Below are positions 1 to 8,186 of a DNA stretch of 64,000 nt, one piece after another. Position numbers and translations under genes: made by a program. Each line of letters starts with the position of its first letter. Position 1 is the stretch's first letter. Location of the stretch: contig CAZCJL010000001.1 in assembly GCA_964498785.1 (NCBI GenBank), forward strand, positions 1-64,000. The letters run 5' to 3'. A model generated the notes under the pieces. It was given only the letters and a program-made list of their open reading frames with translations, was not told the origin of the DNA and did not search any database. This stretch comes from Mariaggregatimicrobium sp964498785 (GTDB taxonomy: Bacteria; Zhuqueibacterota; Zhuqueibacteria; Thermofontimicrobiales; Thiofontviventaceae).

Positions 1-117
1 GAACTTGGTGGATTTTTTGAAATTTTAGTAACAATCACCGCTATATTGCACCCCCAAAAAAGCAGAATATTAATGTTAGGATGCTTGCTGTTTCAATAAT
101 TCTCTTCTCATCACAAC

Positions 118-147
118 TGCCCCGTATGATTTGGTTCATGCGGGGCA
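118..147. repeat. Palindromic hairpin (REP-like)
   Basis: Arms TGCCCCGTATGA (118-129) and TCATGCGGGGCA (136-147) pair at 11 of 12 positions around a 6-nt loop. It lies downstream of the minus-strand FmdB-type gene, but no T-run follows on that strand, so it looks more like a dispersed extragenic palindrome than a canonical terminator. The rest of positions 1-216 holds nothing else I recognise. Confidence 0.5.
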
Positions 148-216
148 AAAGTAATATTATTTTTCTCAACAACGCGTCGGATCATCGCAACGCTTACCAA
201 AGGAACCTCACGTGTC

Positions 217-399
217 CTATTTCTTATAATCATTTTGATAAAAACCACTCCCTTTAAGTATAAAACCTCCGCCGCCAGTAATCAGGCGTTTTAATTTGCC
301 GCCGCATTTGGGGCACTCGGTTATCGGAGCGTCTGTCATATTTTGAAATTTTTCTAGTTGATGTCCGCACTGTTCACATATATATTGATATGTCGGCAT
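217..399 (-). CDS. FmdB-family zinc ribbon protein
   Basis: A 60-residue protein with two CxxC knuckles, CEQC near residue 8 and CPKC near residue 29, followed by a glycine-rich stretch and the ending GSGFYQNDYKK. This is the usual architecture of the FmdB/CxxC_CxxC_SSSS family of single zinc ribbons, whose original member was described as a regulator of formamidase/acetamidase genes; the real role of most members is unknown. The length is normal for the family. It is a lone gene, with the porin gene upstream on the same strand starting over 1.5 kb away. Family assignment is confident, function is not. Confidence 0.85.
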   Translation of the reverse strand: MPTYQYICEQCGHQLEKFQNMTDAPITECPKCGGKLKRLITGGGGFILKGSGFYQNDYKK

Positions 400-548
400 A
401 TATTATTCCTGACAAATTCTGTTGATGCTTTCCATTGTTAACGTTTATTTTATTCTGATAAATTTGTTTGTTGAATTGCAGCAATAGTTGAGCAGCGAAG
501 CAAATGCCCTGAATTTAAACGTCGCTTTTGCATAGTTATCTTGATTTA

Positions 549-1967
549 TTAAAAACAAATTTCCATTCGTAATCCAAAAGTGGTTGCATTTTTTAGATCC
601 GTCGTGAATCCCGGATTTACAATGTATTGCACATCGGGCTGCACTGAACACCAATAATTCAATTCTGCACGATATGAAAGCTCAAAGGCAAGTTCCCAGT
701 CTTTAAGCGGCGCGCCCTCGAATAATGCTGCTTCTTTAAAATGCTCGCTGTTATGCGCGGCTGCGATTGCCACCCCGATTTGATCGTGCTGAAAATGACG
801 AATCACATCCGAATAAACGATGCCACTGCCCAAATATATATCCACAGGATTTACTTTTTTATCAGAAATTCCGGATCGAAAAAAGTAACTCAACTGATGC
901 CGGGAATTATTTTTCATTTTGATTAAACTCTTTTCATATAAAACATAAATCCCCCAGCTTCCATACTGGGTCGATGTATTTTCCGATGCAACGAATTGAG
1001 GAAATTTTGACGTGTAATACCACCCGCCAAGCGCGAATTTCTTGTATGATTGCTGGCTCTTCATTTTTAATTCGCTGTCTTCCTTGCGTTGCTGTCGACC
1101 GTATTTCCGGGGGGACCGGTTTTTGTGTTTTCCATATCCGGAAAATCTTCGGTGTTCTCCAGATCTTCTTGACTGCCGAAAGAAGTACCTTCGTTTTGGC
1201 TCCCGTATAATCGGTTTAGTTTCATCGCTTGAATAGATTATTTCCGAAGTGATGAGTGCCCCATCCTGACTGTTAAGGTGTGATGTTGTATTCAGGAAAT
1301 TATCCGATTCATCCGGTACTCCGTCTAAAATGGCAGATTGAACACTTATCGACTCGGTGAGTTGAGCTTTCAATCGAAGCGACAGCGACGTGAGTGGAAA
1401 TGTCGATGGACCGTTCAAACCACTTTGTGCGTAATCGGCTCCCATTCCGTGAGAGCTATTCAGAAATTGTCCTGCAGTTTCGAGAACATCGAATTCCGAA
1501 TTGAGATCGTATAATCCAAATAAGATGGAAAATCTATCATTCTGATAATTTTGTTGCAGCCATATCTCATGAATTTTGATTATATCCGGAGCTGCAATAT
1601 TACTGATTCCCTGCAGATCGCCAACATAGTCGCCTGGATTTTTCCCATGAGTGCCCATCACATTCAAGTAGAGTGTGGTGCCTTTCCAGGGTGCAATCTC
1701 ATCAAAATTCGATGTGATCATCATTTCAACAATGTCAAGGTAAGTGGATCGTTGACGAATACCACCACGCACATTCGAGATAACTTCCCCGGTATAAAAT
1801 GCATCAATGCGAATTCCCCGATTTAGCAATGAGGTTCGCATGCCATTCCAGTCCCCGATTAATTTTGCTGGCTCCGAAGTTGAAGGAGACCCTGCATGAG
1901 TCATTTTACTTTGAAGAAGAAAGAGAGTAATTAGGAAAGCAATAAAATAATTTAAAAGTCGATTCAT
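549..1967 (-). CDS. OprB-like carbohydrate-selective outer-membrane porin
   Basis: A 472-residue protein with an N-terminal signal peptide (hydrophobic residues 5-20, ending near MTHAG) followed by the OprB-type opening LIGDWNGMRTSLLNRGI. Alternating beta-strand segments continue to a C-terminal aromatic residue (MEICF), as expected for an outer-membrane barrel. Known OprB porins allow diffusion of sugars. Residues about 253-300 are unusual: a strongly basic Arg/Lys-rich stretch sits where the family has a strand or loop, and the +1 frame over the same DNA (about 1080-1225) reads as an acidic Gly/Asn/Asp/Glu-rich segment. That suggests a pair of compensating frameshifts or sequence errors. 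After it, FALGGWYYTSKF returns to good OprB-like sequence. No sugar genes are adjacent. Confidence 0.75.
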   Translation of the reverse strand: MNRLLNYFIAFLITLFLLQSKMTHAGSPSTSEPAKLIGDWNGMRTSLLNRGIRIDAFYTGEVISNVRGGIRQRSTYLDIVEMMITSNFDEIAPWKGTTLYLNVMGTHGKNPGDYVGDLQGISNIAAPDIIKIHEIWLQQNYQNDRFSILFGLYDLNSEFDVLETAGQFLNSSHGMGADYAQSGLNGPSTFPLTSLSLRLKAQLTESISVQSAILDGVPDESDNFLNTTSHLNSQDGALITSEIIYSSDETKPIIREPKRRYFFRQSRRSGEHRRFSGYGKHKNRSPRKYGRQQRKEDSELKMKSQQSYKKFALGGWYYTSKFPQFVASENTSTQYGSWGIYVLYEKSLIKMKNNSRHQLSYFFRSGISDKKVNPVDIYLGSGIVYSDVIRHFQHDQIGVAIAAAHNSEHFKEAALFEGAPLKDWELAFELSYRAELNYWCSVQPDVQYIVNPGFTTDLKNATTFGLRMEICF

Positions 1968-2191
1968 TTTTTTGGATAGAAAATAGTGAGTGATACCAAT
2001 TTTAGGATATTTCAGGCAAGATTAATGCCAGCGATAAAGGCAATTATTGGATTTTAATTATCAATATGTTAGTTAGTTTTTATTAGGCATGATACTAATA
2101 TCGGGGGACAGATTGCGCCCATTTAATTTTTATTAAGGTTAATTTTGTGTCGTTTCAGTGAGAATACGAAATCAGGGGTATTTGACCAATT

Positions 2192-2242
2192 AGCCGAATT
2201 CACGTGAATTTGGCTGATTAATTAGCGGAATTAGCGCTAATT
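2192..2242. repeat. Two adjacent palindromes at the 3' end of the HEPN gene
   Basis: Positions 2192-2215 form a 24-nt palindrome with one mismatch pair (core AATTCACGTGAATT). Positions 2229-2242 form a perfect one, AATTAGCGCTAATT, which overlaps the stop codon of the HEPN gene. Both share AATTAGC-type ends, so they look like related extragenic palindromes; they could also act as a minus-strand terminator, though there is no T-run. Confidence 0.45.
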
Positions 2243-2623
2243 TATGCTTTCTTTCCTAAATACTCGTTCCAATTCCGTAATTAGTTTCTCTGCATTTTGC
2301 AATTGACTTTGAGCTTCTTCGATAGTGACAGTAATAAAATCACCATAATAACTTCTCTCTCGTGAATATTGAGCTTTTCTAAGGATTCTGCCATAATTTG
2401 CCTCAATCTTATTCGTTTTAATAAAATGCTGATTAAAGAGAGAAATGATTCCAGAATGTTTACTACTATCGACCTCTTTCAATGCTAATAGAGCTCGAAC
2501 GGCTGAAAACATTGAATAATAAGAGCGGGATAGGGAGTCCTTAAGTAAAATTTTTGCAGATTTTAATTTTTCTTTGGAATCAGCTAATCGATATTTTGCC
2601 AAATCTAATTGATTTTGTTTCAT
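2237..2623 (-). CDS. HEPN-domain protein (UPF0332 type), partner of MNT nucleotidyltransferase
   Basis: A 128-residue all-helical protein. RSYYSMFSAVRALL near residues 33-46 followed by KHSGIISLF is the typical signature of HEPN proteins of the UPF0332 type. It starts at an ATG that shares one base with the stop codon of the upstream nucleotidyltransferase gene (TAATG), so translation is coupled. In the family, HEPN proteins pair with minimal nucleotidyltransferases as toxin-antitoxin or phage-defence modules, some HEPN members being RNases with an Rx4-6H or RX4HXY motif. I do not see that exact catalytic motif here, so RNase activity is uncertain. Confidence 0.8.
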   Translation of the reverse strand: MKQNQLDLAKYRLADSKEKLKSAKILLKDSLSRSYYSMFSAVRALLALKEVDSSKHSGIISLFNQHFIKTNKIEANYGRILRKAQYSRERSYYGDFITVTIEEAQSQLQNAEKLITELERVFRKESIN

Positions 2624-2964
2624 TACAAAGGAATGCTTTCTCTTTCGATATTTCTTATAAATGGCGTCTCTAATTTACGGTTCTGTTGGTACTCATCCTC
2701 GGAAAAGATAATGAGCGAAATATTAGGGTCGTATTTTAAATCTACGTCGAGATGGATTTCAGCAATTTTGTCTAATACTTTTTCAGTACGAGATTTTACG
2801 ATTAATAATATATCAATATCCGAATCAGGTGCAAAATTTCCTTTTGCTTTGGAACCGAAAAATTTTATTTGAAGAATCTCTTCTTTAAGCTCCTGCTTGA
2901 TACGGCAGAGAAGCAAAGTTAATGCTTCTTTTTCATTGGCTGAAAGAAATCGAAATTTTCTCAT
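2623..2964 (-). CDS. MNT-type minimal nucleotidyltransferase
   Basis: A 113-residue protein with the nucleotidyltransferase signature GSKAKGNFAPDSDIDILLIV (residues about 38-57), giving the paired metal-binding aspartates of DxD; a further Asp lies in the following HLDVDLKYD segment. Members of this family (MntA, and the antitoxin of HEPN/MNT pairs) transfer nucleotides, and in characterised pairs they AMPylate and silence the HEPN partner. It is directly upstream of, and one base overlapped with, the HEPN gene. The order here is MNT then HEPN, opposite to the second pair just upstream. Confidence 0.82.
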   Translation of the reverse strand: MRKFRFLSANEKEALTLLLCRIKQELKEEILQIKFFGSKAKGNFAPDSDIDILLIVKSRTEKVLDKIAEIHLDVDLKYDPNISLIIFSEDEYQQNRKLETPFIRNIERESIPL

Positions 2965-3095
2965 TTTTGTATAGGATTATGGTACATCATATCTTAAATT
3001 TAAATGAATATAAATAAATACGATGTGAATTACAAGAAAAAATTTCTTTAGACGATAGAAAGCTTCAATCGTTCTTCTTATGGCAAAAATCTTGT

Positions 3096-3452
3096 TCAGG
3101 GATATTTTCTATTCACTAATTTCTGTTCAAAAATAATTTTTCCGTTCTTCTTTATTTCCCCTAAAAATTCCACAGGGGAAGCAGTTTCATATTCATGAAC
3201 AGAAAAGACAAGGGGTTCGATGTCTACGTCAATTTTTCTGGGGATTGCACGGGTTACTAATTGCAGATAGTCGATAAAATTGTCTGAATTTACATCAGGG
3301 GATATGATTGCCAGATCGATATCACTATGTTCGTTGGCCCGCCCTTCGGCATAAGAACCGTATAAGATCACACGGTCGACACGAATTAGCTTTTTTAAAT
3401 TATCAATATATTGGAAGATAATATTTTTTATTTCATCAGATTGCTTAACCAT
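3096..3452 (-). CDS. Second MNT-type nucleotidyltransferase
   Basis: A 118-residue protein with the signature LYGSYAEGRANEHSDIDLAII near residues 28-48, including the DxD aspartates, and a conserved DVDIEPLVFS strand around residue 78 that may supply the third carboxylate. It overlaps the end of the upstream HEPN gene by 25 nt, which indicates co-translation. Functionally it is expected to be the antitoxin or modifying partner of that HEPN protein. It is only distantly similar to the neighbouring MNT protein, so the two pairs are different modules rather than a recent duplication. Confidence 0.82.
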   Translation of the reverse strand: MVKQSDEIKNIIFQYIDNLKKLIRVDRVILYGSYAEGRANEHSDIDLAIISPDVNSDNFIDYLQLVTRAIPRKIDVDIEPLVFSVHEYETASPVEFLGEIKKNGKIIFEQKLVNRKYP

Positions 3453-3817
3453 TTTTGCAGCTCTTTTGTTTTGTTTAAATATTGATTTGAAACGTCACTT
3501 GTGGCAATCTTATTCATTTTTTCTTTATATGCCGGATATCGTGTTGCGACACAAAATGGAGTTAGGTTGTCCAGAAAATCTATTTGCTCTTTGTTCATCA
3601 TTTGATCAATACCTGCAATTTCGGCTAACCTTCTCAAATTATGACTATAGGGTGGATTCATATTTTTGAATTTGATTATGATAGCTTTAAGCAACTTCTC
3701 AATAGCTTGTTGGCACATAAATGTGACGTATAAATAGCGACCACTTTTGTACATTACTTCCGCCGTTTCTAAATCATATGTTGAATGTTCGAGCCAATAT
3801 TTGATCTCTTTTTCCAT
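3428..3817 (-). CDS. HEPN-domain protein (second pair)
   Basis: A 129-residue helical protein. The segment CQQAIEKLLKAIII (about residues 35-48), then SHNLRRLAEIAG and finally CVATRYPAY, is the classic HEPN layout (PF05168) found next to nucleotidyltransferases. The SHNLRRL helix is typical of the group, whereas a canonical RX4HXY RNase motif is not evident. It is the first gene of a two-gene unit with the overlapping MNT gene. Role inferred from family: toxin or regulatory half of a toxin-antitoxin or defence module. Confidence 0.8.
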   Translation of the reverse strand: MEKEIKYWLEHSTYDLETAEVMYKSGRYLYVTFMCQQAIEKLLKAIIIKFKNMNPPYSHNLRRLAEIAGIDQMMNKEQIDFLDNLTPFCVATRYPAYKEKMNKIATSDVSNQYLNKTKELQKWLSNLMK

Positions 3818-3946
3818 GCTAAAAATATAATAAATCTAATATTAAAAGTCAAACAAATTATGATGTCTGTTTTATTCGATGCGATTCCAACAACCGGATA
3901 ATAAATGTATTCAAAATTTCAATGCTGAAATAGGATATTACCAGCA

Positions 3947-3985
3947 AAGGCTTCTCCCCGTTTTGTTCAGCCGGAAAGAAGCCTT
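3947..3985 (-). terminator. Hairpin downstream of the His-rich membrane protein
   Basis: Arms AAGGCTTCT (3947-3955) and AGAAGCCTT (3977-3985) form a perfect 9-bp stem just after the minus-strand stop at 3996. There is no clear T-run, so it may be a Rho-dependent or non-functional stem. Confidence 0.35.
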
Positions 3986-3995
3986 CATTCTCTAA

Positions 3996-4334
3996 TTACT
4001 CTTCCGATTCCGGTTCCTTCTTTTCTTTTACCGGCGGGTGGAATTTGTCGATAAATCGTTTTTTCCAGTGCTCATCATGATGGTGGTGATCTTTATGATG
4101 GGGGAACGATTTGAACAGGATGTGTGATAACACCACCAGTCCCCATGCCTGCCAGAACGTAATTGTCGTCAGCCCGAAGATGTCCGGCATCAGCCAGTTC
4201 CACAGCCACATGACTATGAGTCCGAACAGCAGCGCCAGCGCCATTGCGATAATAACGCCGCCGATCGCCATGCCGATAATCCGGAAAACCGATTTTGTCT
4301 TATGCATCTCATGAAAATGTCGATGTGTTTCCAT
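3996..4334 (-). CDS. His-rich two-TM membrane protein, partner of ECF sigma factor
   Basis: A 112-residue protein with two hydrophobic segments, roughly residues 17-47 and 57-75, separated by a MPDIFGLTTITFWQA loop, and followed by a charged cytosolic tail rich in histidine (HHKDHHHHDEHW) and then Lys/Glu. It starts 9 nt after the stop of the upstream sigma factor gene. Small proteins with this loop are often encoded beside ECF sigma factors in FCB-group genomes. I infer that it is the cognate membrane regulator (anti-sigma-like) or a target; the histidine cluster may bind metal. There is no zinc-finger anti-sigma motif. Confidence 0.6.
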   Translation of the reverse strand: METHRHFHEMHKTKSVFRIIGMAIGGVIIAMALALLFGLIVMWLWNWLMPDIFGLTTITFWQAWGLVVLSHILFKSFPHHKDHHHHDEHWKKRFIDKFHPPVKEKKEPESEE

Positions 4335-4343
4335 AATGTACCT

Positions 4344-4892
4344 CTACGTTTCGTTAAATAGTTTTCTGATTTCTGTTAATTGCTCCCGAAGATACAGGAT
4401 CGCATACCGCTTGCGGGCAATCAGTGTGTTCTGCGATTCACCGGTTTCCTCTGCCAGCTCACGAAATGTCCTGCCGTTAATCACCTGCTCTATGAACACA
4501 TAGTTCTGTTTTTCCGGCAGCTCATCGATGCTGTCCATAATCGCTTGATAAACATAGTCACGGTCAACCTCATTCAGTGAATCCGGTATTTCTTCCGCTA
4601 GTACGTCCTCGAACCGGATGCCGTTTTCAATCGGCTCATCCAGCGAGACCACCGGATGTTTTCTTTTGCGGTACCAGTCGATAATTTTGTTTCGGGTGAC
4701 TGTATACAGCCAGCCCGTCAAATTATCGACTGAATCGAGAACATTCAGATTGCTCAGCAACTGGACGAACACTTCCTGCAGCAAATCCTCGGATTCTTCG
4801 GGAGAAGAGATTTTTGATCGAATATAGCCGAAAAGTTTGTGATACTCAGCTTTGAAACTTTCGACCAGCTTATGTGATTGTTCTGTTGTCAT
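4344..4892 (-). CDS. ECF-type RNA polymerase sigma factor
   Basis: A 182-residue sigma-70-family protein with region 2 (SPEESEDLLQEVFVQLL at about residues 30-46, then WLYTVTRNKIIDWYRKRK) and region 4 (LPEKQNYVFIEQVINGRTFRELAEETG, then helix-turn-helix to residue 170). It lacks sigma region 3, so it is of the ECF group. The gene lies just upstream of the His-rich membrane protein, which is the likely sensor or anti-sigma component. No promoter resembling an ECF site could be picked out with confidence upstream. Confidence 0.9.
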   Translation of the reverse strand: MTTEQSHKLVESFKAEYHKLFGYIRSKISSPEESEDLLQEVFVQLLSNLNVLDSVDNLTGWLYTVTRNKIIDWYRKRKHPVVSLDEPIENGIRFEDVLAEEIPDSLNEVDRDYVYQAIMDSIDELPEKQNYVFIEQVINGRTFRELAEETGESQNTLIARKRYAILYLREQLTEIRKLFNET

Positions 4893-5336
4893 TTCATTAA
4901 CAAAGACGAAAGAGGCGTGGAATTATTGTAAATTTTTATTATTTTGACTGGATAAATAATGTCAGTAAAGATAGTAAAATAAGAATGTAAAAGCAATAAA
5001 CTTTTTTGTTGATATTTTAATACTTAAAGCGTATATTTCATCAATTGTTTTCTTGCAAGGCACCATTTAAATATGCCTTTGAACAAGGGGCTGTATCAAA
5101 AGTTAATCTTTTTTTGCAAGATTTTTTATTAGATCAGCGATGCCATCGCTATCTCTTATGAATTTGCAAAATATAAATCCTGGACTTTTGGTACAACGCC
5201 TTCATTTACCATTCAAGATAAAATATTAACCGCTTCAGTGGTTTTTATTATTATCGTTTTTATTCGTAGTACGGCACAAAGCGCCTTAAAAGTGGTTCCA
5301 ACGCAAATCATTGGAACGAGTAAGAAGGGACTAACA
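4893..5336. other. Intergenic region with an inverted-repeat element
   Basis: This stretch separates the divergent sigma factor and methyltransferase genes. Its second half carries the inverted-repeat element at 5087-5200. An upstream extension of the methyltransferase reading frame into 5238-5336 is possible, but it has no good ribosome-binding site and is not family-like. The rest is AT-rich and shows nothing further. Confidence 0.5.
5087..5200. repeat. MITE-like inverted-repeat element
   Basis: The left end GGGGCTGTATCAAAAGT (5087-5103) and the right end ACTTTTGGTACAACGCC (5184-5200) match as inverted repeats at 14 of 17 positions. GGGGCTGT-type ends are common in transposon inverted repeats. 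The interior (about 80 bp) encodes nothing but contains the near-perfect palindrome AGCGATGCCATCGCT at 5136-5150. No clear target duplication is visible. It is likely a decayed non-autonomous element. Confidence 0.5.
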
Positions 5337-6788
5337 ATGCAAACTTTCCAACGCCCATTTCTAAAAATCATTGATGAGAAACTCATTGACCGTGTTATTG
5401 ACGAAGCATTTCATGTACTTCAAACCGTGGGCATTCGGGTGGAGCTTCCGGAGGCTGTAAAATTACTCGACGACGCCGGGGGCATCCCAAAAGAGAATGG
5501 CAGGATTCGCGCGCCGCTGGCATTGGTCGAAAAGTGTCTTGAAAGTGCGCCGAAATCAATGATGATTTACGACCGCGATGGAAATCCGGCGCTCGATCTG
5601 GCAGGGGATGCGATCCATTTCAATCCTGGTTCTTCGGCATTGAAAATTTACCACTGGCAGACGCAGCGTTACGAAAAGCCGGTGACCACGGATTTAGTCC
5701 GGCTGGCGCAGTTAACGCATTTTCTGCCGTATATTCAAGCGCAATCCACAGCCCTGGTTCCAGCAGATGTGCCGGATGAAATTGCGGATCGTTACCGGTT
5801 GTTCGTAGCGTTGCAGCACAGCACAAAACCAGTGATTACCGGCACGTTTTCCACAGATGGTTTCGCGGTAATGAAAGAGATGCTGCGTGTGTTTCGAAAT
5901 TCAGATCAGGAACTGGCGCAGAAGCCACTGGCGATTTTCGATTGCTGTCCCACCTCGCCGTTGAAATGGAGCGCTCTCACCTGCCGAAATGTGCTGGAAT
6001 GTGCGCAATCCGGAATTCCTGCGGAAATTGTGCCCATGCCCATGATTGGTGCCACTGCGCCCGGAACCCTTGCTGGCGCACTGGTGCAAATAACTGCGGA
6101 AAATTTAAGCGGCGTCGTACTCTGCCAGATTGCGAACAGGGGAGCGCCGGTTATCTGGGGCGGCTCTCCCACGGCATTTGATCAGCGTTTCGGCTCCACG
6201 CCCATGGGTGCGATGGAATCGATGATGATCAACGCTGCAAATGCTGCGGTTGGGAAAAAAATGGGGCTGCCGACCCACGCGTATATGGGACTCAGCGACA
6301 GCCGCTTCATCGATGCGCAATCAGGGCTGGAAGCAGGGATTGGCGCGGTGATGGCTGCATTGAGCGGCGTGAATGTTATTTCCGGTCCCGGAATGCTCGA
6401 TTTTCAAACTGCACACAGCCCGGAAAAACTGGTGATCGACAATGAAATTTGTGGCATGGCACTGAGATTGACACAGGGCGTGCAACTTCGTGTCGCCGCA
6501 TTTACTGAGGATTTGTTTGGTAACATTGACGATGGCGAGCATTTCCTGACTTCTGCCCGAACATTGCAATGGATGCGTGAAGAATTTGATTATCCGTCTG
6601 AGATTATTTCCAGAACCAGCGAGTCGGATTCCAAGGATACTATCGGAGACCGTGCGCATCGTCGGATTCAATTTATCCTCAAAGAAAATGATCCGCCGGA
6701 ATGTACTGTTGATCAACTAAAAGCGTTGCGTGATATCATGACATTTTATGCCCGGGAATATGGGATGCAGTTGTTGCCGGAACTTTAG
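5337..6788 (+). CDS. MttB-family (trimethylamine methyltransferase-like) corrinoid methyltransferase, non-pyrrolysine
   Basis: The protein is 483 residues from the ATG at 5337, which has GAAGGGA upstream; a longer in-frame start at 5238 adds a 33-residue tail unlike the family. The sequence is full-length for the MttB superfamily, with the conserved N-terminal LIDRVIDEAFHVLQTVGI and the TIM-barrel core PMPMIGATAPGTLAGALVQ. It reads through without an internal TAG, so it is not a pyrrolysine enzyme; its only TAG is the terminal stop. Non-Pyl members such as MtgB demethylate glycine betaine or other quaternary amines and pass the methyl group to a corrinoid protein. No corrinoid protein, reactivase or transporter gene is adjacent, so the substrate and partner are unknown. 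Confidence 0.85.
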   Translation: MQTFQRPFLKIIDEKLIDRVIDEAFHVLQTVGIRVELPEAVKLLDDAGGIPKENGRIRAPLALVEKCLESAPKSMMIYDRDGNPALDLAGDAIHFNPGSSALKIYHWQTQRYEKPVTTDLVRLAQLTHFLPYIQAQSTALVPADVPDEIADRYRLFVALQHSTKPVITGTFSTDGFAVMKEMLRVFRNSDQELAQKPLAIFDCCPTSPLKWSALTCRNVLECAQSGIPAEIVPMPMIGATAPGTLAGALVQITAENLSGVVLCQIANRGAPVIWGGSPTAFDQRFGSTPMGAMESMMINAANAAVGKKMGLPTHAYMGLSDSRFIDAQSGLEAGIGAVMAALSGVNVISGPGMLDFQTAHSPEKLVIDNEICGMALRLTQGVQLRVAAFTEDLFGNIDDGEHFLTSARTLQWMREEFDYPSEIISRTSESDSKDTIGDRAHRRIQFILKENDPPECTVDQLKALRDIMTFYAREYGMQLLPEL

Positions 6789-7064
6789 TTTCACAACAGA
6801 GGCACATATCTCTGTGATGATAAAAAAGATTTATGATACTGCCCCCAATTCATTATCGTTTATAATTTCCCTATTTTCCAAATGATTTCTACTGCTGTCA
6901 AAAATTGTTTCTCTCCGACCTCCGGGTGCGTTCGTTTTATCGCTTTGTTTTTAAAGTAGTTTTAGTCCCGCTCGTTAACCATTGTTATTTTTATAGTTCT
7001 TAAGTTTTAATTCGCGGTGACGATACTATATTTGAATCATTTTAATATAATGCAGGAATGCTAA

Positions 7065-8186
7065 ATGATTATTACAATGGACAAAAGCGGTTCAATCGTT
7101 GAATTTAAGAAATTGATTAATGATGCAACGGCGAACGAAAATACGCGAGGGATCTTCATTTTGTCATGCGACAAAAACGATTACGCTCCCGAGGTTATAA
7201 AAAAAATAGTGCAGGATGTAAAAACGCCTGTTTTCGGGGGAATTTTTCCTGAGATTATTTATGGCAAAGAAAAACTGGATACCGGAGTCGTTATCGTCAG
7301 TCTGTCAAAGAAACCAACGGTAGCAGTAATTGAGAGACTAAGTCATCCTGATGCTGATTTTGAAAGACAAATTGAGGAACAATTATCAGACGCAACTGAT
7401 TTTAAAACAATATTTGTGTTTGTTGATGGGATGTCGAACCAGATTAGCTTATTGATCAACGAAGTGTTTAATAAATTCGGACCAAATTATAATTATATGG
7501 GCGGAGGAGCCGGCTCTTTAAGTTACAAGCAGAAACCATGTTTATTTACAAATCAGGGTTTGGTAAAAGATAGCGCTGTAATTGCCCTGATGAATATACA
7601 AAGTGGCATTGGTGTAAGTCATGGCTGGAAAACGATTGCCGGCCCTTACAAAGTGACAAAAGCAACGAAAAATATAATCATGGAATTAAACTGGAAACCG
7701 GCGTTTGAGTTGTACCGGGACATTATTCGCATTCACTCCGGGAAAACGATTACCCGGGATAATTTTTTTGAAATATCGAAACTTTATCCGTTGGGACTTA
7801 AAAAAGCCTCTGCTGATAAAATTGTCAGGGAACCACTAATGCTCGATGAAAATGGTTCCCTGGTTTGTATTGGCGATGTACCGCGAGATTCTTTTATCGA
7901 TATTTTGAATGGCAATAGTGATTCGCTAATAAGTGGCGCGCAAATGGCGCTCGCTCTGAGCCGGGACGCATTTGACACAGACAAACGTTGCGATCTGACA
8001 TTTTTTATTGATTCTATATCACAGGCACTGTTTTTAGCAGATAAATTTTCTCTGGAATTGGATACTGTATACAATGACGATAATCCCTTTATCGGAGCAT
8101 TAACCATCGGTGAAATTGCTAATAACGGAAAAAATTATCTCGAATTCCATAACAAAACGACAATCGTTGGCGTGCTTGAAGAATGA
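7065..8186 (+). CDS. FIST domain sensory protein
   Basis: A 373-residue soluble protein with an N-terminal FIST domain (about 15-210, including GIFILSCDKND, VFGGIFPEIIYG and YNYMGGGAGSL) and a FIST_C domain (about 225-360, ending with NPFIGALTIGEI and LEFHNKTTIVGVL). FIST domains are proposed to bind small ligands such as amino acids, and they usually sit beside or are fused to histidine kinases or cyclases. Here no kinase follows, and the next gene is ugd after 282 bp, so the signalling output is missing locally. Start: ATG at 7065, preceded by a weak AGGAATGCTAA. Family call is confident; ligand unknown. Confidence 0.85.
   Translation: MIITMDKSGSIVEFKKLINDATANENTRGIFILSCDKNDYAPEVIKKIVQDVKTPVFGGIFPEIIYGKEKLDTGVVIVSLSKKPTVAVIERLSHPDADFERQIEEQLSDATDFKTIFVFVDGMSNQISLLINEVFNKFGPNYNYMGGGAGSLSYKQKPCLFTNQGLVKDSAVIALMNIQSGIGVSHGWKTIAGPYKVTKATKNIIMELNWKPAFELYRDIIRIHSGKTITRDNFFEISKLYPLGLKKASADKIVREPLMLDENGSLVCIGDVPRDSFIDILNGNSDSLISGAQMALALSRDAFDTDKRCDLTFFIDSISQALFLADKFSLELDTVYNDDNPFIGALTIGEIANNGKNYLEFHNKTTIVGVLEE

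Noticed and set aside
5337..6788. Pyrrolysine-encoding methyltransferase
   Set aside because: The frame is full length for the family with no in-frame TAG; the only TAG is the final stop.
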